Of a stretch of DNA of 64,000 nucleotides, positions 8,179-16,891 are shown one piece after another (the first letter of the stretch is position 1; each line of letters begins with the position of its first letter). The notes under the pieces were generated by a model. It ran no database searches and was not told the origin of the DNA. It saw only the letters and a program-made list of their open reading frames with translations. This DNA is from DAHUYF01 sp035945115 (lineage in GTDB: Bacteria; Pseudomonadota; Alphaproteobacteria; ATCC43930; CGMCC-115725): NCBI GenBank assembly GCA_035945115.1, contig DASZAN010000116.1, forward strand, positions 6,025 through 70,024, read 5' to 3'. Position numbers and translations under genes: made by a program.

Positions 8179-9854
8179 TTGTCTGCTCAAAACCCGCTTC
8201 ACGCCGTTCTGATCCTGCTGCTGGCCGCCATCGTCGCCGTGCCGCTCGCACAGCGGCTCAGGGCGAGCCCCGTCTTGGGCTATCTCGCCGCCGGTGTCGT
8301 CGTCGGCCCCTTCGGCTTCGGCTTTATCGGGAACACGCAAGAAGCGGAGCGGCTTTCCGAGTTCGGCGTCGTCTTCCTGCTCTTCACCATCGGCCTCGAC
8401 CTGCCGCTGACGCGACTTCAGGCGATGTGGCGCTATATTTTCGGCCTGGGCGTGGCGCAGGTGGTCCTGACCGGACTCGCTATCGGCGTCGCCGCCTACG
8501 CGCTCGGCCTAGCGCCGCGCGCTGCGCTCGTCGTCGGCGGCGCGCTCGCCTTCTCCTCGACGGCAACGGTGCTGGAGCTCCTCGGCGAGCGCGGCGAGCT
8601 CGCGAGCCGCACCGGCCGCGTCGCACTTGCCATCCTGCTCTTCCAGGATCTCTGCGTCGTGCCGCTGTTGGCGCTCCTGCCGTTGCTCGGCGCCAGCGCC
8701 GAAAGCCTCGCTGCGGCGCTTGCGCTCGCGCTCGGCAAAGGCGTCGCCGCGCTCCTCCTCATTGTCGTGCTCGGGCGCCTGGTGCTACGGCCGCTTTATC
8801 GCGTGATCGCCATGACGCGCATCCGCGAGACCTTCGCCGCCACCAACCTCTTGGTGGTGCTCGGCATCGGCACGGCCACCGCCTATGCCGGCATGTCGAT
8901 GGCGCTCGGCGCCTTTCTCGCGGGATTGCTGCTGGCCGAAACCGCGTACCGCCACCAGGTCGAGGCCGACATCCTGCCCTTCCGCGGCCTTTTCCTCGGC
9001 CTCTTCTTCATCACCGTCGGCATGGTGATCGACACGTCCCTGGTGCTGGCGCATTGGGCCAAAGTGCTGACGCTCGCCGCCGCGCTCATCGCCGGCAAGG
9101 CGCTCCTCCTCATCGCCATCGCGCGTGCGACCCGCGTCGGCGCACCGCTTGCGCTGCGGGTCGGGCTCCTCCTCTCGCAATGTGGCGAGTTCGCTTTCGT
9201 CATCTTCGGCATCGCCTTGCAGCTGGGACTCCTCGGCCGCGATCTCGGCGAGATCCTGATCGCCACCGTGGCGCTTACCATGGCGACGACGCCGGTGATG
9301 GCGAGCCTCGGCCGCCGCGCCGCGCTGCGCTCGCAAGGAACGCGCGCGGCCGAGACGGCGCGGCTTGGCGAAGAGACGGCCGATGTCTCGGGCCACGTCA
9401 TCATCGCCGGCTACGGTCGCATCGGCCAGATCGTGGGCCAGCTCTTGGCGGCGCAGCAAATTCCTTATGTGGCGATCGAGCAAAGCGTGCCGATCGTGGA
9501 AGAGAGCCGCAAGCGCGATCGTCCCGTCTATTTCGGCGATGCGAGCCGGCCGAGCTCTTGCGCGCCGCCGGCGTCGAGCGCGCAAGCGCCGCCATCATCA
9601 CCATCGATCAGCCCGAAGCGGCCGAGCGCGTCGTCGCCTCGCTCCGCCGCCAGCACCCCGATCTCCGCATCATCGCCCGCTCGCGCGACGCCGAACATGC
9701 GCGCCGGCTCGAGCAAGCCGGCGCGAACGACGTCATCCTCGAAGCGCTCGAGCCTGGCCTGCAAATGGGCGCCGCCGCACTCCGCCGCAGCGCCACCCCC
9801 GAAGACGAAATCGGCCGCGCCCTCGAGCGGCTGCGCAAGGGTGGCGCCGGCTAA
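8179..9854 (+). pseudogene. KefB-like CPA2 cation:proton antiporter with a single-base frameshift in the TrkA-N domain
   Basis: The gene encodes a monovalent cation:proton antiporter. Its membrane domain (GYLAAGVVVGPFG, LFTIGLDLPLTRLQAM, FSSTATVLELL) is followed by a cytosolic Rossmann TrkA-N domain (GHVIIAGYGRIGQIVGQLL). After PVYFGDASR (nt about 9549) the frame breaks. Moving to the next frame restores conserved sequence, ELLRAAGVERASAAIITID, through to a proper end (RLRKGGAG) at 9854, so one base is missing near 9550-9552. Without correction, translation would run on as Ser/Pro-rich sequence to 10083. This is either a sequencing error or a recent mutation. The start is TTG 8179, preceded by GACGAGG. 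Confidence 0.85.
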
Positions 9855-9877
9855 GCGCGCTCCACCAGCGCTTCGTG

Positions 9878-9905
9878 CGTCGTCCCTGCCTTCGCAGGGA
9901 CGACG
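9878..9905. terminator. Perfect 12-bp hairpin between convergent genes (VPAKAG-type repeat)
   Basis: CGTCGTCCCTGC (9878-9889) and GCAGGGACGACG (9894-9905) form a perfect stem around a CTTC loop. It sits between the convergent antiporter and SDR genes and could act as a two-way terminator, though no T-run follows. Its sequence is the common alphaproteobacterial palindrome that reads VPAKAG when translated, so it may simply be a dispersed repeat. Confidence 0.6.
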
Positions 9906-9932
9906 AATAACCGGCAAATACTGGCCACGAAC

Positions 9933-10856
9933 TCACTCCAGCGGCAGCCCCGCATGCACCGCGCGGGCGTCGCCCAAGGGCGTGAAGTTCGTCGCCAGCG
10001 ACGGCATCGCCACCTCGGCGATGGTCTCGGGCGTCCAGCCGCCATGGCGATGCACCATGCGGATCGGCCGCGTCAGGCTGTAGAGCGAGAGCTCGGCGGC
10101 GCGTTGATGGAAGACCTGGCCGTTGACGTACTTCGCCTGCTCGGAGGCGAGAAAGACGCAGAGCGGCGCGATGGCATCGGCGCGGCTGCGGCGCAGCCGC
10201 TCCTCGCGCATCGCCGCCACCTTGGGGTCCTTGGGCGTCGGCACGGCGCGGGTCATGCGGGTGTCGGCCGAGGGACAGACGACGTTGACGGTGATGCCCT
10301 TCTCGGCGTTCTCCATGGCGACGATGCGCGCCAAACCCACCACGCCCATTTTCGCCGCACCGTAATTCGCCTGGCCGATATTGCCGAGGAGACCCGAGGT
10401 GGACGATACCATGATGAGCCGGCCGTAGCCCTGCTCGCGAAAGAGATTGATGGCGGCGCGGTTGACGTTGAAGTGCCCGTTCAGATGCACGTCGATGACG
10501 GCATGCCAGTCCTCGGGCGACATGTTGTGGAACATGCGGTCGCGCAGGATGCCGGCGGAATTGAAGATGATGTGGAGGCCACCGAAGGCGTCGCGCGCCT
10601 GTTTCACCATGGCATGGCAATCTTCAAAGCGCGCGACCGAGCCGAAATTTGCGACGGCCTTGCCGCCCGCGCGCTCGATCTCGGCGACGAGCTCCTCGGC
10701 GGGCGCCTTGTCGCCACCGCCTTCGCCGCCGCCGCCCACGCCGGGATCGTTGACGACGACGCGTGCGCCATGCGCCGCCATCAGCTTCGCTACTTCCGCG
10801 CCGACGCCGCGGCCTGATCCGGTGCAGATCGCGACGCGCCCCTCGAGCATGCCCAT
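9933..10856 (-). CDS. SDR-family NAD(P)-dependent dehydrogenase (3-hydroxyacyl-CoA dehydrogenase type)
   Basis: This is a 307-residue short-chain dehydrogenase. The cofactor loop is TGSGRGVG (residues 12-19), the NSAG motif is at 99-102, and the catalytic Ser (about 151-152), Tyr165 and Lys169 (YGAAK) are present. A Gly-rich insert after the second strand (DPGVGGGGEGG, residues 37-47) resembles the D-3-hydroxyacyl-CoA dehydrogenase domain of multifunctional enzyme 2, so a hydroxyacyl-CoA or hydroxysteroid substrate is plausible. No neighbour confirms a pathway. GGAGG lies a few bases upstream of the ATG. Confidence 0.88.
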   Translation of the reverse strand: MGMLEGRVAICTGSGRGVGAEVAKLMAAHGARVVVNDPGVGGGGEGGGDKAPAEELVAEIERAGGKAVANFGSVARFEDCHAMVKQARDAFGGLHIIFNSAGILRDRMFHNMSPEDWHAVIDVHLNGHFNVNRAAINLFREQGYGRLIMVSSTSGLLGNIGQANYGAAKMGVVGLARIVAMENAEKGITVNVVCPSADTRMTRAVPTPKDPKVAAMREERLRRSRADAIAPLCVFLASEQAKYVNGQVFHQRAAELSLYSLTRPIRMVHRHGGWTPETIAEVAMPSLATNFTPLGDARAVHAGLPLE

Positions 10857-10938
10857 GAGCTCGCCTCCCCAATTCTTTTAAGGCGGGCGATCGTGCGGAG
10901 ATGGAGAGGGCGTGTCAAATCAGCTGCAGTAATGCCAC

Positions 10939-11034
10939 GCGTCCTTCGACAGGCTCAGGACGAGGAATCTCTGAGCGTGGCATTTGCCCGATGCCACGAA
11001 GAAGGAACCTCATCCCGAGCCTGTCGAAGGACGC
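10939..11034. repeat. PEPVEG-type palindromic repeat, copy A
   Basis: This is a 96-bp imperfect palindrome. It opens with GCGTCCTTCGACAGGCTC and closes with the inverted form GAGCCTGTCGAAGGACGC. The centre holds TGGCAT/ATGCCA inverted segments. Copies B, C and D lie at 39986, 51910 and 55739. In translation the arm reads PEPVEG, a well-known repeat artefact in proteobacterial annotation. Confidence 0.85.
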
Positions 11035-11065
11035 ACCGGCCTGAATGCGGCCGATGCTTCCAGCT

Positions 11066-11890
11066 TTACTCGACCGGAACGGCGGCCGCGGCTCCGTCGG
11101 CGAGCACCTCACCCTCGGCGAGCTGGGCGTAGACATAGGCGTAGAAGGCGGCGGTGAGCGTCAGCACGAAGAAATAGCAGCCATAGCCCGCGAGCTCGAC
11201 GAGCGGCGCCGCGAGCGCGCCGAGCGCGTGGTCGAGCGCGAGCCAGAGGCTCTCCCAGAGCGCGATCGGCGCGAGAATGCAGGCGAGCCAACCGAAAAAG
11301 AGCGGTCGTGCATTCTCCGCGGTATGGGTCCAGGCGTCGCGCAGCAAGCGGCCGGGCTCGTCGATCGCCGCGGCGGGGAGCGCCAGCAACAGCCGCGTGG
11401 CCGCTGCGGCACTCGCAACGATGAGCGGCAGGATGGCGACGAGACCGCCGATCACGAAGAGAAGCCCGAGCGGCTGGAAGCCGCCGCCCCACAAGAACGC
11501 GAAGGCGTCGCGCCACCATTGGGTCTCGCCCATCCACAGCACCAGCAGCGCGAAGGGCGCCAGGAGCAGCGCCGCGATCGCGGTCTGGAAGCGCGCGTAG
11601 CGCAGCTCGCGGGCGCCGAAGCTGAAGGGGATGCCGCCGTAGTAGACGTCGTTGTGCAGCACCGCGCGGTAACAGCCAACGGAGATCGCCGCCGAGGCGA
11701 TTGCGATACACGCCGCCGTGAGGAGATCGAGCAGGAGTGCGACGACGCCGGGCCATGGCAGCATCTTGATGACGACGCAGGCGAGGAGACAGGTGAGCCA
11801 GCCGAGAGCGAGATGCACGAACTCGCCCAGATGCTCGGCGACGATGCGATAGGCCGCGCCCGCCGTGTGCCACGCCGCGATCTTGACCAT
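11066..11890 (-). CDS. Hypothetical multi-pass membrane protein
   Basis: This 274-residue protein has about six or seven hydrophobic segments, for example LALGWLTCLLACVVIKML, LLFVIGGLVAILPLIV and YFFVLTLTAAFYAYVYA. The order of features, with short cytoplasmic segments such as RDAWTHTAENARPLFFGWLA, resembles small uncharacterised integral membrane proteins; I do not recognise a named family. I chose ATG 11890 because an upstream GTG would add only a few residues and the longest frame adds an Arg-rich leader. It is monocistronic, with a palindromic repeat beyond its 3' end. Confidence 0.7.
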   Translation of the reverse strand: MVKIAAWHTAGAAYRIVAEHLGEFVHLALGWLTCLLACVVIKMLPWPGVVALLLDLLTAACIAIASAAISVGCYRAVLHNDVYYGGIPFSFGARELRYARFQTAIAALLLAPFALLVLWMGETQWWRDAFAFLWGGGFQPLGLLFVIGGLVAILPLIVASAAAATRLLLALPAAAIDEPGRLLRDAWTHTAENARPLFFGWLACILAPIALWESLWLALDHALGALAAPLVELAGYGCYFFVLTLTAAFYAYVYAQLAEGEVLADGAAAAVPVE

Positions 11891-12081
11891 GGTTACCCTC
11901 AGATTGCCGCTCCGGCAATCATGCGCGCGCCCGCGCCGCAGCCACAAGGCGTTTCGCGTGGGATTTTCCCGGTATCCGCGCCGCGACGCGGCCTGTCGAA
12001 TGACAGCGAATTTTTCGATTTTATCCGCGCGAATCCCGTTCTAATTTCGCGAAAACTGCGGCGTCGAAGGGGAGCTAGATC

Positions 12082-13278
12082 ATGACGGCAAGAACATCGA
12101 GACGAGCCTCGCTCATCGCGGCGCTGACGCTGATCGTGTCGAGCACCGGCGTTGCGGCGGAGACTGTGGTCAAGGTCGGCGTCATCAACAGCTATTCGGG
12201 ATTCCTGGCGCAGCCGGGCGACGAGCTTGAAAAGGGCTTGGCGCTTTATCTGAAGGAGCACGGGAAGGAATTGCCGGCGGGCGTCAGCATCGAGCTCATC
12301 CGCCGCGATGATGCGGCGCAGCCCGATGTCGGCAAGCGCGTGGCACAGGAGCTCATCGCGCGCGAGCATGTCCAGTTCCTCACCGGCGTCATCTCTTCGC
12401 CGGTCGCCGCGGCGATCGCCCCCTTGACGGTGGAGGCGAAAGTGCCGTTCGTATTGGCGAATGCCTCGGGTGTGAGCCTGACGCGGCTTTCGGCTTATAT
12501 CGCGCGCGTCTCCTTCACGCAGTGGCACACCTCGTTTCCGCTCGGCAAATGGACGGCGGAGCAAGGGTGGAAGAAAGGCTACACCGCCGTCAGCGATTAC
12601 ATCCCCGGCCACGACGCCGAAGCCGCTTTCACCAAATCCTTCACCGCAGCGGGCGGCACGATCGCCGGCGCCGTGCGCTTTCCGCCGACCAATCCCGACT
12701 TCGCGCCCTTCGTCCAGCGCATCAAGGATGCGAAGCCTGACGTCGCCTTCATCTGGGTCCCCGCCGGGACGCAAGCGACGGCGATGCTGAAGGCGATCAA
12801 GGATTTGGGGCTGCGCGAGGCCGGCATTCACATCGTCTCGACGCAAGACCTCGTGCCCGATGAAGAGCTGCCGAACATGGGCGACACGGCGCTGGGCGTG
12901 ATCACCGCCGGGAACTACTCATCGGCGGCGAAGCGTCCGGCGAACGAGACTTTTCTTGCCGCATGGACGCGCGAATACGGCACCAAGGCCATTCCCGACT
13001 ACATCTCGATCGGCGGCTGGGACGCGATGGCGGCGATCGTCGATGTGGTGAAGGAGACGAAGGGCAAGGCCAGCGCCGAGGAAGCGATGGCGATTTTAAA
13101 GAATTGGAAGAACCCCGAAAGCCCGCGCGGCCCGATCATGATCGATGCCGCCACCCGCGACATCATCCAGGACATTTACATCCGCCGCACCGAGACCGTC
13201 GGCGGCAAGCTCGCCAATGTGGAATTCGACACAATCCGCCAAGTGAAGGACCCCTGGAAAGAGCTCAATCCGCAATGA
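12082..13278 (+). CDS. ABC transporter substrate-binding protein, Leu/Ile/Val type (type-1 fold)
   Basis: This is a 398-residue periplasmic protein with a signal peptide (basic N-terminus, hydrophobic run, cleavage probably after GVAA at residue 27). The mature start VVKVGVINSYSGFLAQPG and the central GVISSPVAAAIAPL follow the Peripla_BP_6 pattern of branched-chain amino acid and amide binding proteins. There is no permease or ATPase gene beside it, so it either shares a distant transporter or serves as an orphan receptor. GGGGAGC lies 8 nt before the ATG. The ligand cannot be read from sequence. Confidence 0.87.
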   Translation: MTARTSRRASLIAALTLIVSSTGVAAETVVKVGVINSYSGFLAQPGDELEKGLALYLKEHGKELPAGVSIELIRRDDAAQPDVGKRVAQELIAREHVQFLTGVISSPVAAAIAPLTVEAKVPFVLANASGVSLTRLSAYIARVSFTQWHTSFPLGKWTAEQGWKKGYTAVSDYIPGHDAEAAFTKSFTAAGGTIAGAVRFPPTNPDFAPFVQRIKDAKPDVAFIWVPAGTQATAMLKAIKDLGLREAGIHIVSTQDLVPDEELPNMGDTALGVITAGNYSSAAKRPANETFLAAWTREYGTKAIPDYISIGGWDAMAAIVDVVKETKGKASAEEAMAILKNWKNPESPRGPIMIDAATRDIIQDIYIRRTETVGGKLANVEFDTIRQVKDPWKELNPQ

Positions 13279-13281
13279 GCC

Positions 13282-13737
13282 TCAGGGCATGATGCGCCAG
13301 ACCATGGCGTTGCTGTCGCCACAGGGCGCGGTCGACGCGAGCGCGACGACGACGCTGCCCTCGATGCGGCGCGCGATGTTATGCGCCTCCTCGCAGGTGT
13401 TGCGGTCGATATCGGGCAGCGTGACCGCCACGAGCACCGGAAACTTCGTCGCATCGATGCGGACATCGCGGCCGGCGAAGTGGCGCGCGACGGCGGCGAC
13501 GACCTGATCGCGCGAGCGGTTCCAGGGCAGCGCCGCCGTCTCGGCACCGGCTGCCTCGAGCTGGCCGCGGATCAGCTGCCCCGGCGTTTGCAGCGCGAGC
13601 GACACCTGGTAACCCCCCGCCATCATCAGGCCGGCAAGGGCGAAGGCACGCACGCCGAGCGGCACGCGGTGAAGCCAAGCGGCAGCACCTTCGATCAGAT
13701 TGAAGCGGATCGGCGCATCGAGCGAGGCGATCGACAT
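13282..13737 (-). CDS. Hypothetical protein with one membrane segment
   Basis: This 151-residue protein has one hydrophobic stretch (VRAFALAGLMMAGGYQVSLA, about residues 29-48). It is followed by a soluble domain with two cysteines (NTCEEAHNIA and TAPCGDSNAMVW). It is probably anchored in the inner membrane with a periplasmic domain. I do not recognise a family. ATG 13737 is favoured by an excellent GGAGGATC ribosome-binding site 6-12 nt upstream. It ends 3 nt from the convergent binding-protein gene. Confidence 0.65.
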   Translation of the reverse strand: MSIASLDAPIRFNLIEGAAAWLHRVPLGVRAFALAGLMMAGGYQVSLALQTPGQLIRGQLEAAGAETAALPWNRSRDQVVAAVARHFAGRDVRIDATKFPVLVAVTLPDIDRNTCEEAHNIARRIEGSVVVALASTAPCGDSNAMVWRIMP

Positions 13738-13796
13738 CGGAAAGATCCTCCACGCAGTGGGCGTCACGCGGAGGACTCTAGCCGAGTTCGATTTAA

Positions 13797-13835
13797 TCAA
13801 ATGATAATCTTGTCGTGCCTTTTAGATTCATTTGA
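13797..13835. promoter_or_regulatory. TCAAATGA/TCATTTGA inverted repeat in an AT-rich promoter region
   Basis: Two perfect 8-bp arms, TCAAATGA at 13797-13804 and TCATTTGA at 13828-13835, are centred 31 bp apart, about three helical turns. They lie in a strikingly AT-rich stretch 60-100 bp upstream of the 13737 gene. This is a plausible operator; no regulator is identified. Confidence 0.4.
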
Positions 13836-13843
13836 CGAAAACT

Positions 13844-14842
13844 TCAGCGAATTGCCGCGAATACTTTTTTGAGGAAATCCGCCACGGCGACGGGCGCTTT
13901 CTCGCGGCCTTCCATGTCGCCGCCGACATAGACCCCGCGCGTCACGCATTGCTTGAGCTCGGCGGCAGCCGCCTCTCCCTCTACCGCGCCGTTTTTCGTC
14001 ATCGCTGTCACCGCGCCGGTGTCGACATCGACCGCGCCGCGGCAGTCGCGGCCGGTGGTGAAGGCGGGGAAATAGCGGGGCGAGCTCAGGCCGTCGAAAC
14101 CGTGGCGCGCCTCGGGATAGACGACGACCGACACCTCAGCGCCTTTGGCGCGGAGCGTTTCGGCATAAGCGACGCACGGCGGAGCCGGCGTATAGTCGTC
14201 CTTGCCGCCGAGCAGCATCAGGATCGGCGCGCCGTCGAGATGGGCTGAAACATAGGGAACATTGCAGCCGGGATAGAGCGGCACATGGGCGGCAAAGCGG
14301 AGATCGTCGTCGATGATGCCGCGGCGGATCGGCTCAAGCGCGGTATAGAGGGCGGCGATACCGCCTCGCGAGAAACCCATCACGGCGATGCGCTTACGAT
14401 CGATGCGGGGATGACTCGCGAGAAGCCGCAGCGCCACGAGCCCGTCCGCCATGTCGCTGGCCATCGACAGCTGACTCTGGTCCGTCACCGTGTCTTTGAT
14501 GCCGCGGCCGGTGAAGCTGTCGACGATGAAGGCGGCATAGCCCAAATCGTTCATCCGCTGCGCCCACGTTGGCTCGCGCCCACTGATGCCGCCGCTGCCG
14601 TGGAGGATGATCATGGCCGGCACGAGGCCGGCACCGCTCTGCGGCAACGTCAGCACGCCGGAGATCGTCGCGTGCGCCATGACACTGCGCGTCACCAGAT
14701 CGCGCGTGGTCTTGGGCGTCGGCGACTCGAACGTGATCTTGCCGCTGCGCCCATCCGCTAGGCTGGTCACGGCCTGCGCATGCGCGGGAATGCCTGCGGC
14801 GATGAGCGCCAGCGATGTGGCGCCCGTCAGCAGAGAACGCAT
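13844..14842 (-). CDS. Secreted dienelactone-hydrolase-like alpha/beta hydrolase
   Basis: This 332-residue protein has a signal peptide ending AHAQA (residues 20-24). The alpha/beta hydrolase core is complete: oxyanion region LHGSGG (80-85), nucleophile elbow GFSRGG with Ser158, an acid in GGKDDY (Asp215 or Asp216), and His247 in ARHGFDG. The arrangement matches the dienelactone hydrolase family; secretion suggests an ester or lactone substrate in the periplasm. After the His there is an extra C-terminal segment of about 80 residues containing two Cys. It is monocistronic, divergent from the 15058 gene. Confidence 0.85.
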   Translation of the reverse strand: MRSLLTGATSLALIAAGIPAHAQAVTSLADGRSGKITFESPTPKTTRDLVTRSVMAHATISGVLTLPQSGAGLVPAMIILHGSGGISGREPTWAQRMNDLGYAAFIVDSFTGRGIKDTVTDQSQLSMASDMADGLVALRLLASHPRIDRKRIAVMGFSRGGIAALYTALEPIRRGIIDDDLRFAAHVPLYPGCNVPYVSAHLDGAPILMLLGGKDDYTPAPPCVAYAETLRAKGAEVSVVVYPEARHGFDGLSSPRYFPAFTTGRDCRGAVDVDTGAVTAMTKNGAVEGEAAAAELKQCVTRGVYVGGDMEGREKAPVAVADFLKKVFAAIR

Positions 14843-14992
14843 TGAGCCATCCTCCGGAACGAAAATTCCGCAAACCCATCATAGCGGCGTGCGCGATCGC
14901 GCAAAGCGACAGCTCGGCCGGCCCGGTCCGCACCTCCGGCGGGTAACCTCGACTCGGCCCGACTCGGCTGCCGCCCAAGAAAACGCGGGTGG

Positions 14993-15008
14993 TTAACGGT
15001 TTCTTAAC
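14993..15008 (+). promoter_or_regulatory. CtrA-type binding site
   Basis: TTAA CGGTTTC TTAAC is an exact match to the alphaproteobacterial CtrA consensus TTAA-N7-TTAAC, embedded in a GGTTAA/TTAACC inverted repeat (14991-15009). It lies about 50 bp upstream of the ATG at 15058 and would suit activation of the small gene plus parA-like operon. It is also within 170 bp of the divergent hydrolase gene. Confidence 0.65.
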
Positions 15009-15057
15009 CTTGGGGGCCAAATCTGGGCACGAGCTTACTATTACTGGTGGGTGTCCC

Positions 15058-15414
15058 ATGGAAATCACGCGAGAGGTAGTCACGGTTTTCGCCAATCCGG
15101 CGGCGAATCAGGTTCACATCGTTCTTTCGGGTTACCGCCTCGTTCTCACCACCGAGGAAGCACAAACCCTCGGCCGGGCGCTCAATCGGCTCGACCGGCC
15201 GAATGCCGAGGCGGCGGAAGCGACCGGCGAGGCCTCGTTGGCCACTGCGCTTGCCACCATCACCGATCACCCCGCCGCCAACACGTCGGTCCCGCGCCAT
15301 CTCGTGCGGCCGAGCACGGCCGAAGCCGAAGCGGTGCAGCAGCGAGCGCGCGCCCTCATTCAAGGGAGCATCCGCGAGAAGGGGCTCTCGTTACGCGAGG
15401 AACACAGCACATGA
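15058..15414 (+). CDS. Hypothetical protein upstream of ParA-like gene
   Basis: This 118-residue protein has two parts. Residues 1-48 read like a small beta-rich domain (VVTVFANPAANQVHIVLSGY, then RLVLTTEEAQTLGRALNRL). Residues 75-118 form a charged, helical tail. I do not recognise the family. ATG 15058 is preceded by GGTGGG and follows the CtrA-type box by about 50 bp. The stop overlaps the start of the ParA-like gene (ATGA), so the two proteins are probably made together. It may be a partner or adaptor of that ATPase. Confidence 0.7.
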   Translation: MEITREVVTVFANPAANQVHIVLSGYRLVLTTEEAQTLGRALNRLDRPNAEAAEATGEASLATALATITDHPAANTSVPRHLVRPSTAEAEAVQQRARALIQGSIREKGLSLREEHST

Positions 15415-16058
15415 CCGCGACCATCATCACCATCGCGCAGCGCAAGGGCGGCGCCGGCAAGACGACGCTCGCCGCCCATCTCGGCGTGGCACTTGCCACC
15501 GCCGGGCGCGTCGTCGGCCTCATCGACACCGACCCGCAAGCGAGCCTCGCGATCTGGCACGAACGGCGCGAGCAGCGGCTCGGACACGGCGAGACCGGCC
15601 TCGACTTCGCTGCGGTGACCGGCTGGCGCGCCGCTGTCGAGATCGCGAGCCATGCGCGAGATTGCGAGATCGTGCTGATCGACAGCGCCGCGAGCACCGA
15701 CATGGACACGCGGAGCGCCATCCGCTGTGCCGGCCTCGTCCTCGTTCCCGTGCAACCCTCGCCGGTCGATCTCTGGGCGACGTTGCCGACGCTCGACATT
15801 GCCGAGCAAGAAGGCGTGCCTGCCCTTCTCGTCCTCAACCGCGTGCCGGCGCGGGCGCGGCTCAACGCCGCGATGCGCGAACGGTTGGCGGAGTACGATG
15901 TCGGCTTGGCGACGACCGGCATCGGCAACCGCGTCGCGCTCGCCGCCGCCTTCGCCGAGGGCAAGGGCGTCGTCGAGAGCGCGGAGGCCGCGCTCGCCGC
16001 GGCCGAGATCGCCGCGCTCGCCGATGAAGTCTTGCAGCTCCTGCCGGCCGCCGCCTAA
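15411..16058 (+). CDS. ParA/MinD-family ATPase
   Basis: This is a 215-residue P-loop ATPase. The deviant Walker A motif KGGAGKTT (residues 12-19) has the signature Lys12 of the ParA/MinD family, and LIDTDPQAS (37-45) supplies the switch aspartates. The protein is short and lacks the N-terminal DNA-binding domain of plasmid ParA, resembling orphan ParA-like proteins that position cell components. No parB or parS-like site is seen nearby. The upstream CtrA-type box would tie expression to the cell cycle. Its 3' end overlaps the convergent uppP gene by 4 bp. Confidence 0.85.
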   Translation: MTATIITIAQRKGGAGKTTLAAHLGVALATAGRVVGLIDTDPQASLAIWHERREQRLGHGETGLDFAAVTGWRAAVEIASHARDCEIVLIDSAASTDMDTRSAIRCAGLVLVPVQPSPVDLWATLPTLDIAEQEGVPALLVLNRVPARARLNAAMRERLAEYDVGLATTGIGNRVALAAAFAEGKGVVESAEAALAAAEIAALADEVLQLLPAAA

Positions 16059-16891
16059 AGGACGAAGACGAGCAGCGCAAGCGAGATGAGACCCGCCGCC
16101 CAGCAGTAATAGGCGAAGGGGTCGAGCGCCTCGAAATCGTGGCGCCGGAAGTAGCGCATAAGGAAGGCCGTGCTGGCGTAGGCCGTGACGCCGGCGACGA
16201 TACCTGCGACCCACACCAGCGGACCAAACGCCGCCGCTTCCGCTTTGAAAAGACGCGGCACTTCATGGACGCCGGCCGCGAAAATGATCGGCGCGGCGAT
16301 CAGGAACGAGAAGTGGGCGGCCTCGCGATGATGAAAGCCGCTCAACAGACCCCCCACCATGGTCGCGCCCGAGCGCGAGATTCCCGGCAAGAGCGCCGTG
16401 CTCTGCCAAATGCCGATGATCAGCGCCTCCCGCCATGTCATCTCGCCGAGCCCGCGCGCGCCGGCTTGACGCCTCAGCCGCTCGCCGACGAAGAGCACGC
16501 CGCCATTCGCCAGGAGAAACACCGCCGCCGCAATAGGCGAGCCGAAGAGGCCGCGAATGAAATTCTCGAACGCCACCGCCAACACCACTGCGGGCAATGT
16601 CGCAAGCACGATGAGCCAGAGCAGACGCCATTGTGCCTTCCGCTCCGCGACGGTGCCGACGCCGAAGAAGGCGGTGACGAGGACGAGCCAATCGCGCCAG
16701 AAATAAGCGAGGAGCGCGATCGCCGTGCCGAGATGAAGGACGACCAGGAACGGCAAGAAGCTGGGGCTGTGCTGATCGATGTTCCAGCCGAAAAGCTTTG
16801 GCAGGACGACGGCATGGCCGAGACTGCTCACCGGGAAAAGCTCGGTCACGCCCTGAAGGATCGCCATGACGAGCGCTTGCAGCGTGTTCAT
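16055..16891 (-). CDS. uppP: Undecaprenyl-diphosphatase UppP (BacA)
   Basis: This 278-residue membrane enzyme dephosphorylates undecaprenyl diphosphate to recycle the lipid carrier of cell-wall synthesis. Both family motifs are present: QGVTELFPVSSLGH (residues 13-26) and LLPGISRSGATMVGG. About eight hydrophobic segments are visible. ATG 16891 fits the conserved N-terminus (MNTLQALVMAILQG). It overlaps the prmA stop by 4 bp, so the two are probably co-transcribed. Confidence 0.95.
   Translation of the reverse strand: MNTLQALVMAILQGVTELFPVSSLGHAVVLPKLFGWNIDQHSPSFLPFLVVLHLGTAIALLAYFWRDWLVLVTAFFGVGTVAERKAQWRLLWLIVLATLPAVVLAVAFENFIRGLFGSPIAAAVFLLANGGVLFVGERLRRQAGARGLGEMTWREALIIGIWQSTALLPGISRSGATMVGGLLSGFHHREAAHFSFLIAAPIIFAAGVHEVPRLFKAEAAAFGPLVWVAGIVAGVTAYASTAFLMRYFRRHDFEALDPFAYYCWAAGLISLALLVFVL

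Noticed and set aside
15411..16058. Plasmid partition system around the ParA-like gene
   Set aside because: There is no ParB, no parS-like repeats and no replication gene; neighbours are chromosomal housekeeping genes.
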